Below are positions 27,228-37,400 of a stretch of 64,000 nucleotides of DNA, in pieces (within the stretch, counting starts at the first letter, position 1; the number at the start of each line of letters is the position of its first letter). Below the pieces are notes generated by a model that was not told the origin of the DNA, made no database searches, and was given only the letters and a program-made list of their open reading frames with translations. Both the position numbers and the translations under genes were made by a program. This stretch comes from Cytophagales bacterium (lineage in GTDB: Bacteria; Bacteroidota; Bacteroidia; Cytophagales; 172606-1), in the NCBI GenBank assembly GCA_030446715.1, contig JAUJMU010000009.1, positions 1-64,000 on the forward strand. Reading direction: 5' to 3'.

Positions 27228-28718
27228 ATGAGAAATATAGTATTTGCAGCGCTTGTGCTAACCCTGGCTTTTTTTGCCGGATGCCGGAAAGAGTTAGAGA
27301 TAGACCCTTATACTTCAGTGCCGGAAAGCCAGGCTTTGGGCTCGGCTGATGGGATGGACGGCGCCCTCACCAATGCCTACGCCATTACCGCCCAGTACGT
27401 CGGGCAAAGGTTTACTTTCTGGTCCGAAGTACTGGCCGATCATGTTAAAATAATTGCTGCGCAGGATAGAAGTGTTATGAATTTTTATAACCGTGACCAG
27501 GCCCTGATTGCCGACGAAACGGCAAACAATGGTACCAATGAAAGCTCCAACCGTTTACGGAGTATTTACCAGGCTTTGAATGCCGCCGCGCTGGTGAGGC
27601 GGGCCGCCGAAAGCGGCAGGGTCACCGAGTACGCCTTCGTTACCAATAAAGCCCGGATTATAGGGGAGTGTTATTTTATCCGGGCCGTCCTGCATTTTGA
27701 GATGGTTCGCTTATGGGGCCATCCCTGGGGCAAAACGCCGGACAATTCTCATCCGGGCATTATTATCAACAAGGAGCCGGTCGAGAACCGGGAAAGCCAG
27801 ATCAAAGCCAGGGCTTCCGTAGCGGAGGTGTACGAGTTAATTATTGAGGATTTATTAAAAGCCGAAGAACTGCTGCCCCCGTCATTCGATGTAGGGGTGC
27901 ATTCATCGTATTTTGCCGGCCGGGCGACCCAGGATGCGGCCAGGGGATACCTGGCAAAAGTTTACTTTCAGCAGAACAACTTTCCGGAGGCGCTGGCAGT
28001 AATCAACCGGATCATCGGCCCGGTACCGGGTAATCTCTCGGCGCATCCGCTCGAATCGGATATAAAAAGACCTTATGCAACCCGCGGTCCGGAAGACATC
28101 TCTCCGGAAAATATATTTCAAACCACCAGTCCCATTACCGGGGGAGGCTTTTCAAACTATTGGAACGGCGACAATAGCATATACCGGCTGGATTTGACCA
28201 GGGCTGCGCCTAATTCCCGGGCAGTGGCCAGTACGGCTTTTCTGAATGATGCCCGCTTGGCGGATAATGACTTGCGAAAAAAAGAACTGCTCTACACTTT
28301 CCCCGATGGCAGCGTAATCACCCGGAAGTTTAACATGTTGGGCACCGGCGGCGGTTTTAATTTTCCGGTGATCCGGTCCGCCGAAATGGTGCTCGACCGG
28401 GCGGAAATCAACGCCCTGGCCGGCAAGGTAAGCGAAGCAGTGGCTGATTGCAACCTGATCCGGTCCCGGGCCGGTATTTCGCTGCTTACCCCCGGTATCG
28501 GGCAGGGCGCCCTGCTCGATACCATCCGGCTGGAGCGGGTCCGGGAGCTAAGTTTTGAAGGCGACCGGTTGCACAACCTCAAAAGAATGAAGCAGGACAT
28601 ACCCGCCGGAGATCGCCCCGACCAGACCTTCCTGCCCTGGGACAGCAACAAACTGATCTTCCAGTATGATCCCAACGAAATAGTCCGGAACAAGCTTTTA
28701 GAACAAAATCCCATTTAG
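27228..28718 (+). CDS. SusD/RagB-family outer-membrane lipoprotein
   Basis: 496 aa with lipobox FFAGC (Cys19). Landmarks are GECYFIRAVLHFEMVRLWGHPWG in the N-terminal helical bundle, VIRSAEMVLDRAEINALAGK in the middle, LERVRELSFEGDRLHNLKRMK near the end, and a terminal NKLLEQNPI. It is 135 bp downstream of the STN-SusC and is its partner. The WGHPWG and VLDRAEINAL features are shared with the SusD at 32746, so the two pairs in this block are close relatives and differ from the SusDs at 7-14 kb. Confidence 0.92.
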   Translation: MRNIVFAALVLTLAFFAGCRKELEIDPYTSVPESQALGSADGMDGALTNAYAITAQYVGQRFTFWSEVLADHVKIIAAQDRSVMNFYNRDQALIADETANNGTNESSNRLRSIYQALNAAALVRRAAESGRVTEYAFVTNKARIIGECYFIRAVLHFEMVRLWGHPWGKTPDNSHPGIIINKEPVENRESQIKARASVAEVYELIIEDLLKAEELLPPSFDVGVHSSYFAGRATQDAARGYLAKVYFQQNNFPEALAVINRIIGPVPGNLSAHPLESDIKRPYATRGPEDISPENIFQTTSPITGGGFSNYWNGDNSIYRLDLTRAAPNSRAVASTAFLNDARLADNDLRKKELLYTFPDGSVITRKFNMLGTGGGFNFPVIRSAEMVLDRAEINALAGKVSEAVADCNLIRSRAGISLLTPGIGQGALLDTIRLERVRELSFEGDRLHNLKRMKQDIPAGDRPDQTFLPWDSNKLIFQYDPNEIVRNKLLEQNPI

Positions 28719-28756
28719 TGCATTACTACGACTCCGGTACGATAACCTGCCTCCGT

Positions 28757-29629
28757 ATGAAACCTTTCCCCGTATTACTGCTCTTGTTGTCTGTTGCCCT
28801 GCTCTTGTGGTCCGGCTGCGCTCAGAAAGAGAACGCACCCCAGCCCGCCGAAGGCATTGTGCTCAGTCCTATCGCTACCTACCGGGAAGCTTATCCGGGC
28901 AACCTGGTTTCGGTAAAGTTGAAAGTAAACGCTGCCGGGTCGGTAGACCGGTTCGGTGTCCGTTTTCAACTGCCGGGCGCCGCCGATTTTGTGGCCCTGC
29001 CCGAGTATCCGGACATTACCCAGTCGGCCGGTGTGTTTGCCTCGGCCTTCGTTGAATTTCAGTATACGCTCCCAGCGGATGCCGCACCCGGGTCGGAGAT
29101 AAAATTCAAATTTATAGCCACTGCCGCCGGTCAGGTGCACGAAAAGGTTTATACGGTGAAAATGCTGGGCCCTCCGAGCCTGGTTGCCCGGCTGTACAAT
29201 CCGGAGGCGGCCGCTTATTTTTCTTTCAGTGCTTTTAATGTGCCGGAGGGCAAAAGTGTTCCTGCCTCCTTCAGCGAACAGACGAAGGATATCGTAGCCA
29301 CTACCCAACCCGGCGTAAACCGGCTGACTGGTGAGCGCATGTCGGTTTTGGCCGGCTGGACGAGTGCCAACGGGACAAAGTTTATCCTATCGGATGCCAG
29401 AACTTTTAACCTGACGCCGGATAAATACGAAGCGGAGTATACCAGGAACAGCGCCCGGGAAGTGAGCGCCGTGTCAATGCCGGCGGCCGACCAGTATTAC
29501 CTGGCCCGGATTCAAAGAAATACGGAAGTTAACTACGCCGCCATAAGGGTAACCGGAGCTCCGAGACGAATATTCGACAGTGCAACGGGTACAACTACCG
29601 AATACATGGAGTTGGTGATTAAAAAATAA
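28757..29629 (+). CDS. Putative surface lipoprotein of a Sus operon
   Basis: 290 aa from the ATG at 28757, which opens a lipoprotein signal (MKPFPVLLLLLSVALLLWSG with Cys21 next); the open frame from 28718 only overlaps the SusD stop. After the anchor the protein appears to be mostly beta-strands, with an immunoglobulin-like N-terminal half (VSVKLKVNAAGSVDRFGVRF, FVEFQYTLPADAAPGSEIKF). I do not recognise a named family. Its position between SusD and the next SusC is that of SusE/SusF-like glycan-binding lipoproteins, and I infer a similar role. No catalytic motif is seen. Confidence 0.7.
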   Translation: MKPFPVLLLLLSVALLLWSGCAQKENAPQPAEGIVLSPIATYREAYPGNLVSVKLKVNAAGSVDRFGVRFQLPGAADFVALPEYPDITQSAGVFASAFVEFQYTLPADAAPGSEIKFKFIATAAGQVHEKVYTVKMLGPPSLVARLYNPEAAAYFSFSAFNVPEGKSVPASFSEQTKDIVATTQPGVNRLTGERMSVLAGWTSANGTKFILSDARTFNLTPDKYEAEYTRNSAREVSAVSMPAADQYYLARIQRNTEVNYAAIRVTGAPRRIFDSATGTTTEYMELVIKK

Positions 29630-29678
29630 GCAGGTGCGGCAGTACGAGTACACGATTTGATTCCACGACGAAACAACT

Positions 29679-32600
29679 ATGACCAAACAACTATTACAGG
29701 GCTTTTTAATTGCAGTGACTTGCGGTACGGGTAGTTGGGCGCAGGGCCTTACTGCCGCCGCCGGTGGTAACGTACTCCATCCCATACCCTTACCTTTTGC
29801 TGCTGAAAAAGATACCCTGCCGCTGGGAAAGAGTACCGGGAAAGGCCTTACCCGGACGAATCCGGCCGACACGCTTCCGGTGCCGGACACGGTGAATGTC
29901 CTGCGGAGCGGCCTGTCGCCGCAGGACTTGGTGCCTACGGGGTACCTGGGACAGCGCCGGAAATACATAACCGGGTCTATTGGTTCGTTGTCCTCGGCAG
30001 CCATAGAAAGATCGGTGGTGCCCAACTTTGAAAACGCCCTGCAGGGGAGAATACCCGGCGTCCATATCATCCAGGCGAACGGGATGCCGGGCAGTGATGT
30101 TGTGGTCAGGGTACGCGGCACGGCTACGCTGCTGGGCGAGGCTGCCCCCTTGTACGTACTGGATGGCGTACCGATTTTTTCCGGCCCCCGCGGGATTCCG
30201 GCCCCGGGCATGGGTGGCGGCTGGGGAGCGGCTTTTAATCCGCTGTCGGATATAAATCCGAACGACATCGCCTCAATTGAAGTACTGAAGGATGCGGCCG
30301 CAACGGCCATCTACGGTGCACGCGGGGCCGGTGGCGTCGTATTGATTACCACCAAGAAGGGCAGCCCGAAAAAAACTGACATCCGGTTGGATTACTACCG
30401 GGGGGTAACTAGTCCTGCCCGTACCGTAAACAGCCTGACTGGTCGGCAGTATCTGCAACTGCTGGACGAATCCTGGGTAAACAGCGGAAATACCGGGACG
30501 GGGCCGCTGCCAACGGTGAACGGCTTTACCCGGGAAAGGGCCGAGGCCACCCATTCGGACCACCTGAACCAGGTGTTACGGCAGGGAATGGTGCAACAAG
30601 TGAGTTTGTCGGCCAGTGCCGGCAGCGAAAAGACTACCTTTTATATTTCCGGTTCCTACCGCAAAGAAACGGGTATCGTTACGGGCAATGATTTTGAGCG
30701 GGCAACCGGAAGAATAAACATCAGTAACGATATTTCCGAAAAGCTAACCCTGGGCGCCAACGTTGGCCTTAATATCATTAATTATACCAGTATGCCGGTG
30801 GGCTACGGCGCCGGGGGAGGATTCAATGCCGCGCAAACCAATCTGCCCGTATTCCCCTGGTATAATGAAGACCAGACGTATTTTAATCCCTACAACCCCC
30901 GGGCTACCGGCCTGCCGGGAAGTAACGTAGCGGCTTATCAGGATAAAAACCAGTTTGACAACGAGCAGCACGTATCACGGACGTTCATCCAGGCGTTCGC
31001 GGCGTATAAAATTATTCCCGGACTTACCTTCCGGTCGGATGCCGCCCTGGATATGTATTTTCATTCCACCCGGGATTACCTCTCAAAAAGGATAAGAACC
31101 GGTTCTCTGGGATCGGGTGCGGGCCGGGAAGGGCAGCCTACGGCGTACGCCAGCTTTGAAAGAAATTCCGTTAACGGCTATAACCTCAACAATACCCTGA
31201 CCTATACCAAAGCCGTTCGCAATCATGGGCTAACCGCTTTGGGGGGCATCCATTTTTATTACAGCGAAAATCCCCACTTTTTCTTTGAAGGGGAAGGTTT
31301 TACCAATGATTTTTCGCGGGAGCCCCACACGGCCTCCTACCGGAACACGCGCACGGCCTCCAGCCTGGTTACGAATAAGTTTGCCTTTCTGGCGTATTTT
31401 GCCAACGCAAACTATGCTTTCAAGGATAGATACCTGGTAGGCGCCACCGTGCGTACCGAGGGTTCCTCCCGGTTCGGCGCCAACCGTAAATACGCAACAT
31501 TCCCGGCCGTTTCGGTGGGTTGGGTTGTATCCGATGAGGCTTTTCTACAGCAGAATAAAACAATAAACTTCCTTAAAATCCGCGCCAGTTACGGCAAGAC
31601 GGGTAATGCCGGCATGGACAACTACGCGGCGCTGGAGCAATGGAACCTGACGGCTGACTCCCGGTACCTGAACCAGCCGGGCGTGCAATACCAAAGTCTG
31701 GGTAATCCTAACCTGACGGGGGAAACCCAGCACCAACTGGACGTCGGGCTCGATTTTGCGGTATTGCATAACCGGCTCAGGGGCACGGTGGATTTCTACG
31801 ATAAAAAGACCAGGGACCTGTTGCTGCGCTACGCCACCCCATTGTCAGCGGGCATTACCGACCAGGGCCTGTTATTGAACGCGGGAAAATTACGAAACAG
31901 GGGCCTCGAATTGGGTATTTCAAGCAGTAACATTGTCTCCGGCTCCTTCCAGTGGCACACTGACTTTACGGTTGCCCATAACCGGAACAAGGTATTGAGT
32001 ACCGGCGGATTAGCGCCCGGTCAGATTACCCCCCACGGGAACATCGGTACGTACGAAGGCCACCCGCTGGGGACCTTCTACCTGGCCGAATGGGCCGGCG
32101 TAGACCCGGATACGGGAGCAGAATTGATTTATGACGGAAGCGGAAACAAGGTTCCGGCCTTGAGTGCCGCCCAGGTGGATGAGGCCCGGGTGCCGCAGTT
32201 TGATAAGCCTTCGGCACCCAGGTTTTTTGGCGGGCTCAACAACATGTTTACCCTTAAAGGCTTTGACCTAAGTGTGCTGGTAACTTTCGCCTACGGCAAC
32301 TGGGTGCTTGACGAGGGAGAAAGATTCCTCAGCTACGTACGCGGCGACAACAACCTGAGAGCGGAGGCCTATACCCGGTGGACCGCCGACAATCCCGATA
32401 CTGGTTACCCGCGGCTGCTTTTCAACGACCCGATTGCCGGCCGTAACACGACCCGGTTCCTGCACGACGCCTCATACCTCAGAATTAAAAACGTCACGCT
32501 GGGCTACGCATTTGCCAAAGCGCTGCCCAAAAGGCTGCTGCTCAGCAATGCCCGGATCTACCTGACCGCCCAGAACCTGTTTACCTTCACCCGGTTTCCG

Positions 32601-32726
32601 GGCTGGGATCCGGAAGTGGCGGGCAATCCCGGAACCAACCTGGACCGCAGCCTCGGGCAGGGCATCACCTACCTGGAAGTGCCCCAGGTGCGCACTTTCG
32701 TAGCCGGTATTACCCTGTCGTTTTAA
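29679..32726 (+). CDS. SusC-type TonB-dependent transporter lacking the N-terminal extension domain
   Basis: 1015 aa. Signal peptide 1-22 (ending SWAQ), then ~75 residues of low-complexity linker with no STN and no carboxypeptidase-like beta-domain, both usual in this family. The plug begins at ~105 (RKYITGSIGSLSSAAIERSV, FENALQGRIPGVHIIQANG, APLYVLDGVPIFSG, IEVLKDAAATAIYGARGAGG), and the barrel runs to VRTFVAGITLSF. The TonB-box region reads LVPTGYLGQRR instead of VVVVGYGTQ. It resembles the SusC at 23496 through plug and barrel, suggesting duplication followed by loss of the signalling end. It pairs with the SusD 20 bp downstream. Confidence 0.92.
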   Translation: MTKQLLQGFLIAVTCGTGSWAQGLTAAAGGNVLHPIPLPFAAEKDTLPLGKSTGKGLTRTNPADTLPVPDTVNVLRSGLSPQDLVPTGYLGQRRKYITGSIGSLSSAAIERSVVPNFENALQGRIPGVHIIQANGMPGSDVVVRVRGTATLLGEAAPLYVLDGVPIFSGPRGIPAPGMGGGWGAAFNPLSDINPNDIASIEVLKDAAATAIYGARGAGGVVLITTKKGSPKKTDIRLDYYRGVTSPARTVNSLTGRQYLQLLDESWVNSGNTGTGPLPTVNGFTRERAEATHSDHLNQVLRQGMVQQVSLSASAGSEKTTFYISGSYRKETGIVTGNDFERATGRINISNDISEKLTLGANVGLNIINYTSMPVGYGAGGGFNAAQTNLPVFPWYNEDQTYFNPYNPRATGLPGSNVAAYQDKNQFDNEQHVSRTFIQAFAAYKIIPGLTFRSDAALDMYFHSTRDYLSKRIRTGSLGSGAGREGQPTAYASFERNSVNGYNLNNTLTYTKAVRNHGLTALGGIHFYYSENPHFFFEGEGFTNDFSREPHTASYRNTRTASSLVTNKFAFLAYFANANYAFKDRYLVGATVRTEGSSRFGANRKYATFPAVSVGWVVSDEAFLQQNKTINFLKIRASYGKTGNAGMDNYAALEQWNLTADSRYLNQPGVQYQSLGNPNLTGETQHQLDVGLDFAVLHNRLRGTVDFYDKKTRDLLLRYATPLSAGITDQGLLLNAGKLRNRGLELGISSSNIVSGSFQWHTDFTVAHNRNKVLSTGGLAPGQITPHGNIGTYEGHPLGTFYLAEWAGVDPDTGAELIYDGSGNKVPALSAAQVDEARVPQFDKPSAPRFFGGLNNMFTLKGFDLSVLVTFAYGNWVLDEGERFLSYVRGDNNLRAEAYTRWTADNPDTGYPRLLFNDPIAGRNTTRFLHDASYLRIKNVTLGYAFAKALPKRLLLSNARIYLTAQNLFTFTRFPGWDPEVAGNPGTNLDRSLGQGITYLEVPQVRTFVAGITLSF

Positions 32727-32745
32727 TTAACCACGCAGCAAGACC

Positions 32746-34197
32746 ATGAGAAAGAGAATTCTACTAGTACTACTAACCGCCGCCGGCAGTATGACGGCCT
32801 GTAAGCAGTTTATAGCGGAGCCCGACCAGTCAATCATTACCAGTCAGGAGACTTTCGCTACTGTAAAAGACCTCGACAATGTGTTATGGGGCGCTTACGG
32901 CGCGGTGGCCAGTGGGCACACCCTGGCCGGTAACTGGAAAATCGTGCCCGAAGTGCTGGCTGACCACCTGGTAATGAATACGGTAGAGGTAACTTCGGAT
33001 GATCCCTATAAAGAATTGTACGACCGGGAAATGGAGAAAGCGCAGTACCCGGAGAGCTGGCGGTTGGGATACACCGCCGTACAGAATGCCAACCACGTAC
33101 TGTACGCAATTGAGAACGGTAAAATTACGGATCCCGCCTTTACCGGGACAGTCAGCAACCGCTTCAAGGGAGAAGCCCATTTTATCCGCGGCCTGGTTTA
33201 CTTTGAGCTGGTAAGATTATACGGGCACCAGTGGGGTTATCAATCAGACATTCCCCAGACCGGGGTAATTATCAGGGATAATCCGGTCCTGAACGTAACT
33301 TCCCGGGCGGATATCCCGGCTTTAGGCCGTTCCAGTGTAGCCGAAGTGTACGCATTCGTCATCCGTGATTTTCAGGAAGCGGAGCGTTTGTTGCCCGCCG
33401 CCAACACCCGCGGCCGGGCCACCAGTTACGCGGCAGCGGCGTATCTGGCCCGGGTCTACTTTCAACAGAACGATTACGCTCAGGCGCTGATTCAGATCAA
33501 CAAGGTGCTGGGCGCTACTCCCGGCAGTATTGAAACTGATTTTAAGCTGGTTCGGAACACGGGGGTGGCTACGGCTGCCAACGTTACGGCGCCCTTTACG
33601 GCGTCCGGGGTTGGCGCAGCCGTAGTAACCGAAAATATAGTCGAGCTTATCGGGGTCACCAATAATCAGATCAGCCAGCGATTGAACAAGAAATACCGGT
33701 ACGACCGCAACAACCCGCCCCACTTCGCGGTCAGCCCCGCCTTTCTTACCCAGGCCGGCTTCGCCGCGAACGATTTAAGGCGGACGGCGTTGCTCACCAC
33801 GGTGGGCAGCAATACGTTTACCAAAAAGTACGATGTGGTCAACATGAATATTCCGGTTATCCGTTCGGCGGAGCTGGTGCTTGACCGGGCCGAGATCAAT
33901 GCGTTGCAGAACAATCCCGCCGATGCTGTCCGCGACCTGAACTTAATCAGGGACCGGGCCATTCCTAATTACGCAGCGCTGGATCCTGCCAATCCCCCCG
34001 CGAACCTGCTCGAAGAAGTCCGGAGGGAGCGGGTACGGGAACTGGCTTTTGAAGGGGACCGGCTGCATAACCTGCGGCGTTTGCAGCGGGACATCCCGGG
34101 CAACAGAGGCGTTCCCTGGAATAGCAACAGACTACTGCTGAAAATTCCGGATGCGGAAATAAGAGCCAACCCTGCCGTGGTTCAGAATCCGGATTAA
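32746..34197 (+). CDS. SusD/RagB-family outer-membrane lipoprotein
   Basis: 483 aa lipoprotein with lipobox SMTAC (Cys19). Family landmarks are GEAHFIRGLVYFELVRLYGHQWG, YLARVYFQQNDYAQAL, VIRSAELVLDRAEINALQNN, RRERVRELAFEGDRLHNLRR and a terminal PAVVQNPD. It follows its SusC partner by 20 bp. It is a paralogue of the SusD at 27228, and it ends the plus-strand transport block. The next 270 bp hold no gene, only an inverted repeat. Confidence 0.92.
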   Translation: MRKRILLVLLTAAGSMTACKQFIAEPDQSIITSQETFATVKDLDNVLWGAYGAVASGHTLAGNWKIVPEVLADHLVMNTVEVTSDDPYKELYDREMEKAQYPESWRLGYTAVQNANHVLYAIENGKITDPAFTGTVSNRFKGEAHFIRGLVYFELVRLYGHQWGYQSDIPQTGVIIRDNPVLNVTSRADIPALGRSSVAEVYAFVIRDFQEAERLLPAANTRGRATSYAAAAYLARVYFQQNDYAQALIQINKVLGATPGSIETDFKLVRNTGVATAANVTAPFTASGVGAAVVTENIVELIGVTNNQISQRLNKKYRYDRNNPPHFAVSPAFLTQAGFAANDLRRTALLTTVGSNTFTKKYDVVNMNIPVIRSAELVLDRAEINALQNNPADAVRDLNLIRDRAIPNYAALDPANPPANLLEEVRRERVRELAFEGDRLHNLRRLQRDIPGNRGVPWNSNRLLLKIPDAEIRANPAVVQNPD

Positions 34198-34234
34198 GCC
34201 GGGAGCCGCCTTCCTTCCGATTCTAATCATCTCC

Positions 34235-34271
34235 TTCCCGTTCCGTCTCGCTTCAGGCGGCGGAACGGGAA
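34235..34271. repeat. 11-bp inverted repeat after the SusD gene
   Basis: TTCCCGTTCCG (34235-34245) and CGGAACGGGAA (34261-34271) are exact complements with a 15-nt loop. The hairpin lies 38 bp past the SusD stop, a good place for a terminator, but on the plus strand it is followed by A rather than T residues, so an intrinsic terminator is not clearly supported. Confidence 0.5.
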
Positions 34272-34471
34272 AAAACAGCCTTTGCAGCAATAGGCTTGCG
34301 AAGCCTCTGTCTTTGAGGAATGAAAAGGCTGGTGGCAACCCTAAAACGCAAGCAAAAGAACCTATGCATTTCAAACTACACGGGTTCTGCTCTGTGGGGA
34401 CTATTACTCTTTTACGGAAGCCAACCAATTCGGAACATTCAACTGATTTTTAATTAAAACCCGATTCTACA

Positions 34472-37400
34472 ATGAAGACCCAACCGTCCAACTTTTACCG
34501 AAGCGTACGCACTTTCTTTACACATTGGGTAATGGGTATAGTGCTGAGCAGCTCACTGTACGCTGCCACCCCCCGGATTTTTAACAGCACCGAATCGGCC
34601 AAACCCGGCGAAGTCATCGGCTTGCAAGGCTACGATTTTGGCGCCGATCCGAAAATTTTCGTTGAACTGGTAGGTGGCTCCGGAGCCGTCCGGGTGGATA
34701 CCATCAGTGCTTCCAATTACTACGTGGCTTGCCTGATCCCTAAAAAAATGCCACTCGGCCTTTACAAGGTATGGGTACAGAACGGCCCAACCAAAACGAA
34801 TGAAGTTTTTATCAATAAAACCAATCCGGGTTGGGCCTTGGACCTGGCCGGGACCGAAATTGATCCGGGTAGAAAATTCCGCCTTGCCGGCACCAACCTG
34901 GATTTTCCGGGAGCAACTTCCCGGGTAACTTTTGTCAGCACCGGCGGCGGTTCCCTGCCGGCTGCCGTTACCGGGTCCGATGATCCTTTCGTGCTGCAGG
35001 TTACCGCCCCGCAAGGCCTGGTAGCCGGCCAGGAGTATGATGTCTACGTATCCAACGGTTTTGGTGGAGACCTGGGGCAAGCCAAAGGGCCCCGGCTAAA
35101 AGCAAGGACGGCCGGAAATGACCCCTGGAACCTGAATGTGCCCTGGGCGGCTGAATTTACTTTTTCCGGCAATGAGTTCAATATTAAAACGGATGCCCGT
35201 TTGAGCCGGCACGCCGTGGGCGACAGCATTGCCAATGACCGGGATGCCATTCAGGCGGCTATTGATACGGTGAGTAAACGGGGCGGCGGCGTGCTTTACC
35301 TGCCCGCCGGAACCTACAACCTGAAGGGGAGAGGCATTACCATGCAATCGAATGTGGTGTTGAAAGGAGAGGGTATGGATGCTACCCGGGTATATGATAA
35401 CTCGGCTGATAGCACAGGTACCATGATATCGGGAAGTGGCAGATCCAGGATTGGCTTTATAGACCTCTCTTTTGTCTCCGATAGCATCGGATTCTTCAAT
35501 GCGACCAATCTTCAGAATAACACGTATATTTTTAGCCTCAGAAGCAGGTTCGTAAACCGGATTTACGGAGGGGTAGGGCTAAAAGGGTGTCAAAATGTGT
35601 TAATAGCTAACTCTGAACTGCTCCATACACCACTGAGAGGTAAAAATGTATTATCCCTGGAAAACGCTCAGGATTCCTGGATCAGAGACAGTTACATTCA
35701 ATGGTCAGACGGAAGAGTTATCTTTGGCAGTACAGCCCGGGAAACCAAAGGCAGGCCACGGGCACAGATTGAAAACAACCGCTGGGCCCGTTCCATCAAA
35801 ACACAACGGGGAGCAACCAATGGCTGTTGTGAATACGGCGGGTTTAATATCGAGATGAGTGAAGTAGCGATTATCAACAACCTGTTTGATGTACTGGAAC
35901 CCGGCGGAAGGCTTCCTCAAGCCAATGATGGAGAAACCATTCTCAACCAGGCTTATCCTCACAAAGGAGCAGGCAATGCAACCGCCGGCTCTCCTACCAC
36001 GCTTACCGATGCGGCTAAAACTTATACTGCCTCCAGTCTGGTAGGGGATTTCATCACCATTACCCAGGGAGCAGGCATGGGACAATCCCGCTTTATTACG
36101 GCCAATACCACCAATACCGTAACCGTAGCTGAGCCCTGGGATGTAGAACCAACGGCAGGCAGTGCCTATACCATTGCCCGCAAAGAGAAATTTTATGAAA
36201 ACTGGCTGGTCAAAGGCAATACGTTAAAAGACGCCCCGCGTGGCATCTGGATTTACAGTGCTTCCATGCAGGATGTAGCCATTGTAGGCAACCAACTTCT
36301 GGATGCAGAAAACATTTATGTGCGGAATGATTACCGGGGAAGAGAAGGCCGCCACAGTGTCGGGAAGAATATCCGCATTGAGGATAATATCGTGGACGGA
36401 CCTAAGAACTGGTACGATGCTTCAGTAAAATTAGAAGTAGCCTTTACCGATGGAGCCGAACTGATAGGCGCCAGCTTTTATAATACAGTCGTTCGCAATA
36501 ATAGGGCAGAACAGTTTTCTAACTATATCAATGTAGAAAGGGGAGCTGCCGGTGCCGACAACAATACACCGGGTTTAGTCGGTACAATCTTCCAGGGAAA
36601 CAAAGCGACCAACAAGGAGTATGCCTATTATTTAAATGAAGGTGCTTACCAGACTACAATCTGGAACGACCAATCCGGACTGCCCGACTCGATTCTGGTT
36701 AGAGAGACTCCTTCCAGAGGCGCAACCCACAGTTCAGTCAAAACCGTTATTGGTCCCTTCCCCGATACCGAAGCCCCTACGGCCCCGGCCAATCTGCGTG
36801 CCACGGCTAAAACGGATTCTACCGTAACCCTTGCCTGGGACGCCGCTACGGATAACGAGGCGGTAGCTGGTTACGAAGTGTTTAGAGATTCCGTATTGGT
36901 GAGTACTTCGCTGGTTACGGCTACCAGTTATACCGTCACCGGCTTGAAAGCAAGTACTACGTATACATTCACGGTACGGGCCAGAGACCAGGCCGGTAAT
37001 GTGTCTCCTGCCAGTGCGCCTCTAAGTGTAAAAACACCCGATACCCAGCCGCCGACTGCCCCTGCATTGGTAATGTATGCCTGGGAGCCCAGAAACCAGG
37101 TATTGCTAAGATGGACTAAATCCACGGATAACGTAGCGGTGGTGGGTTATCATGTATACCGGGACGGCACGAAACTAAACACGGCACTGGTAACCGATAC
37201 GACCCTGCTCACCGATGGACCCCTTGGCTACCACACCTACGTATTTAACGTGACGGCCGTGGATGCGGCCGGGAATGAATCTGCTCAAAGCCCACCGGTG
37301 ATGGTTACCCGCCGAAGAGACGACAATCCGTTGGTAGACTTGTTTTTAGCCACCGGGCTGTATCCGAACCCTAACAAGGGCAGGTTTACCATCCGCATAA

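Noticed and set aside
34235-34271. Intrinsic terminator of the SusD gene
   Set aside because: The stem is good, but the following run is A, not T, on the coding strand. Kept only as an inverted repeat.
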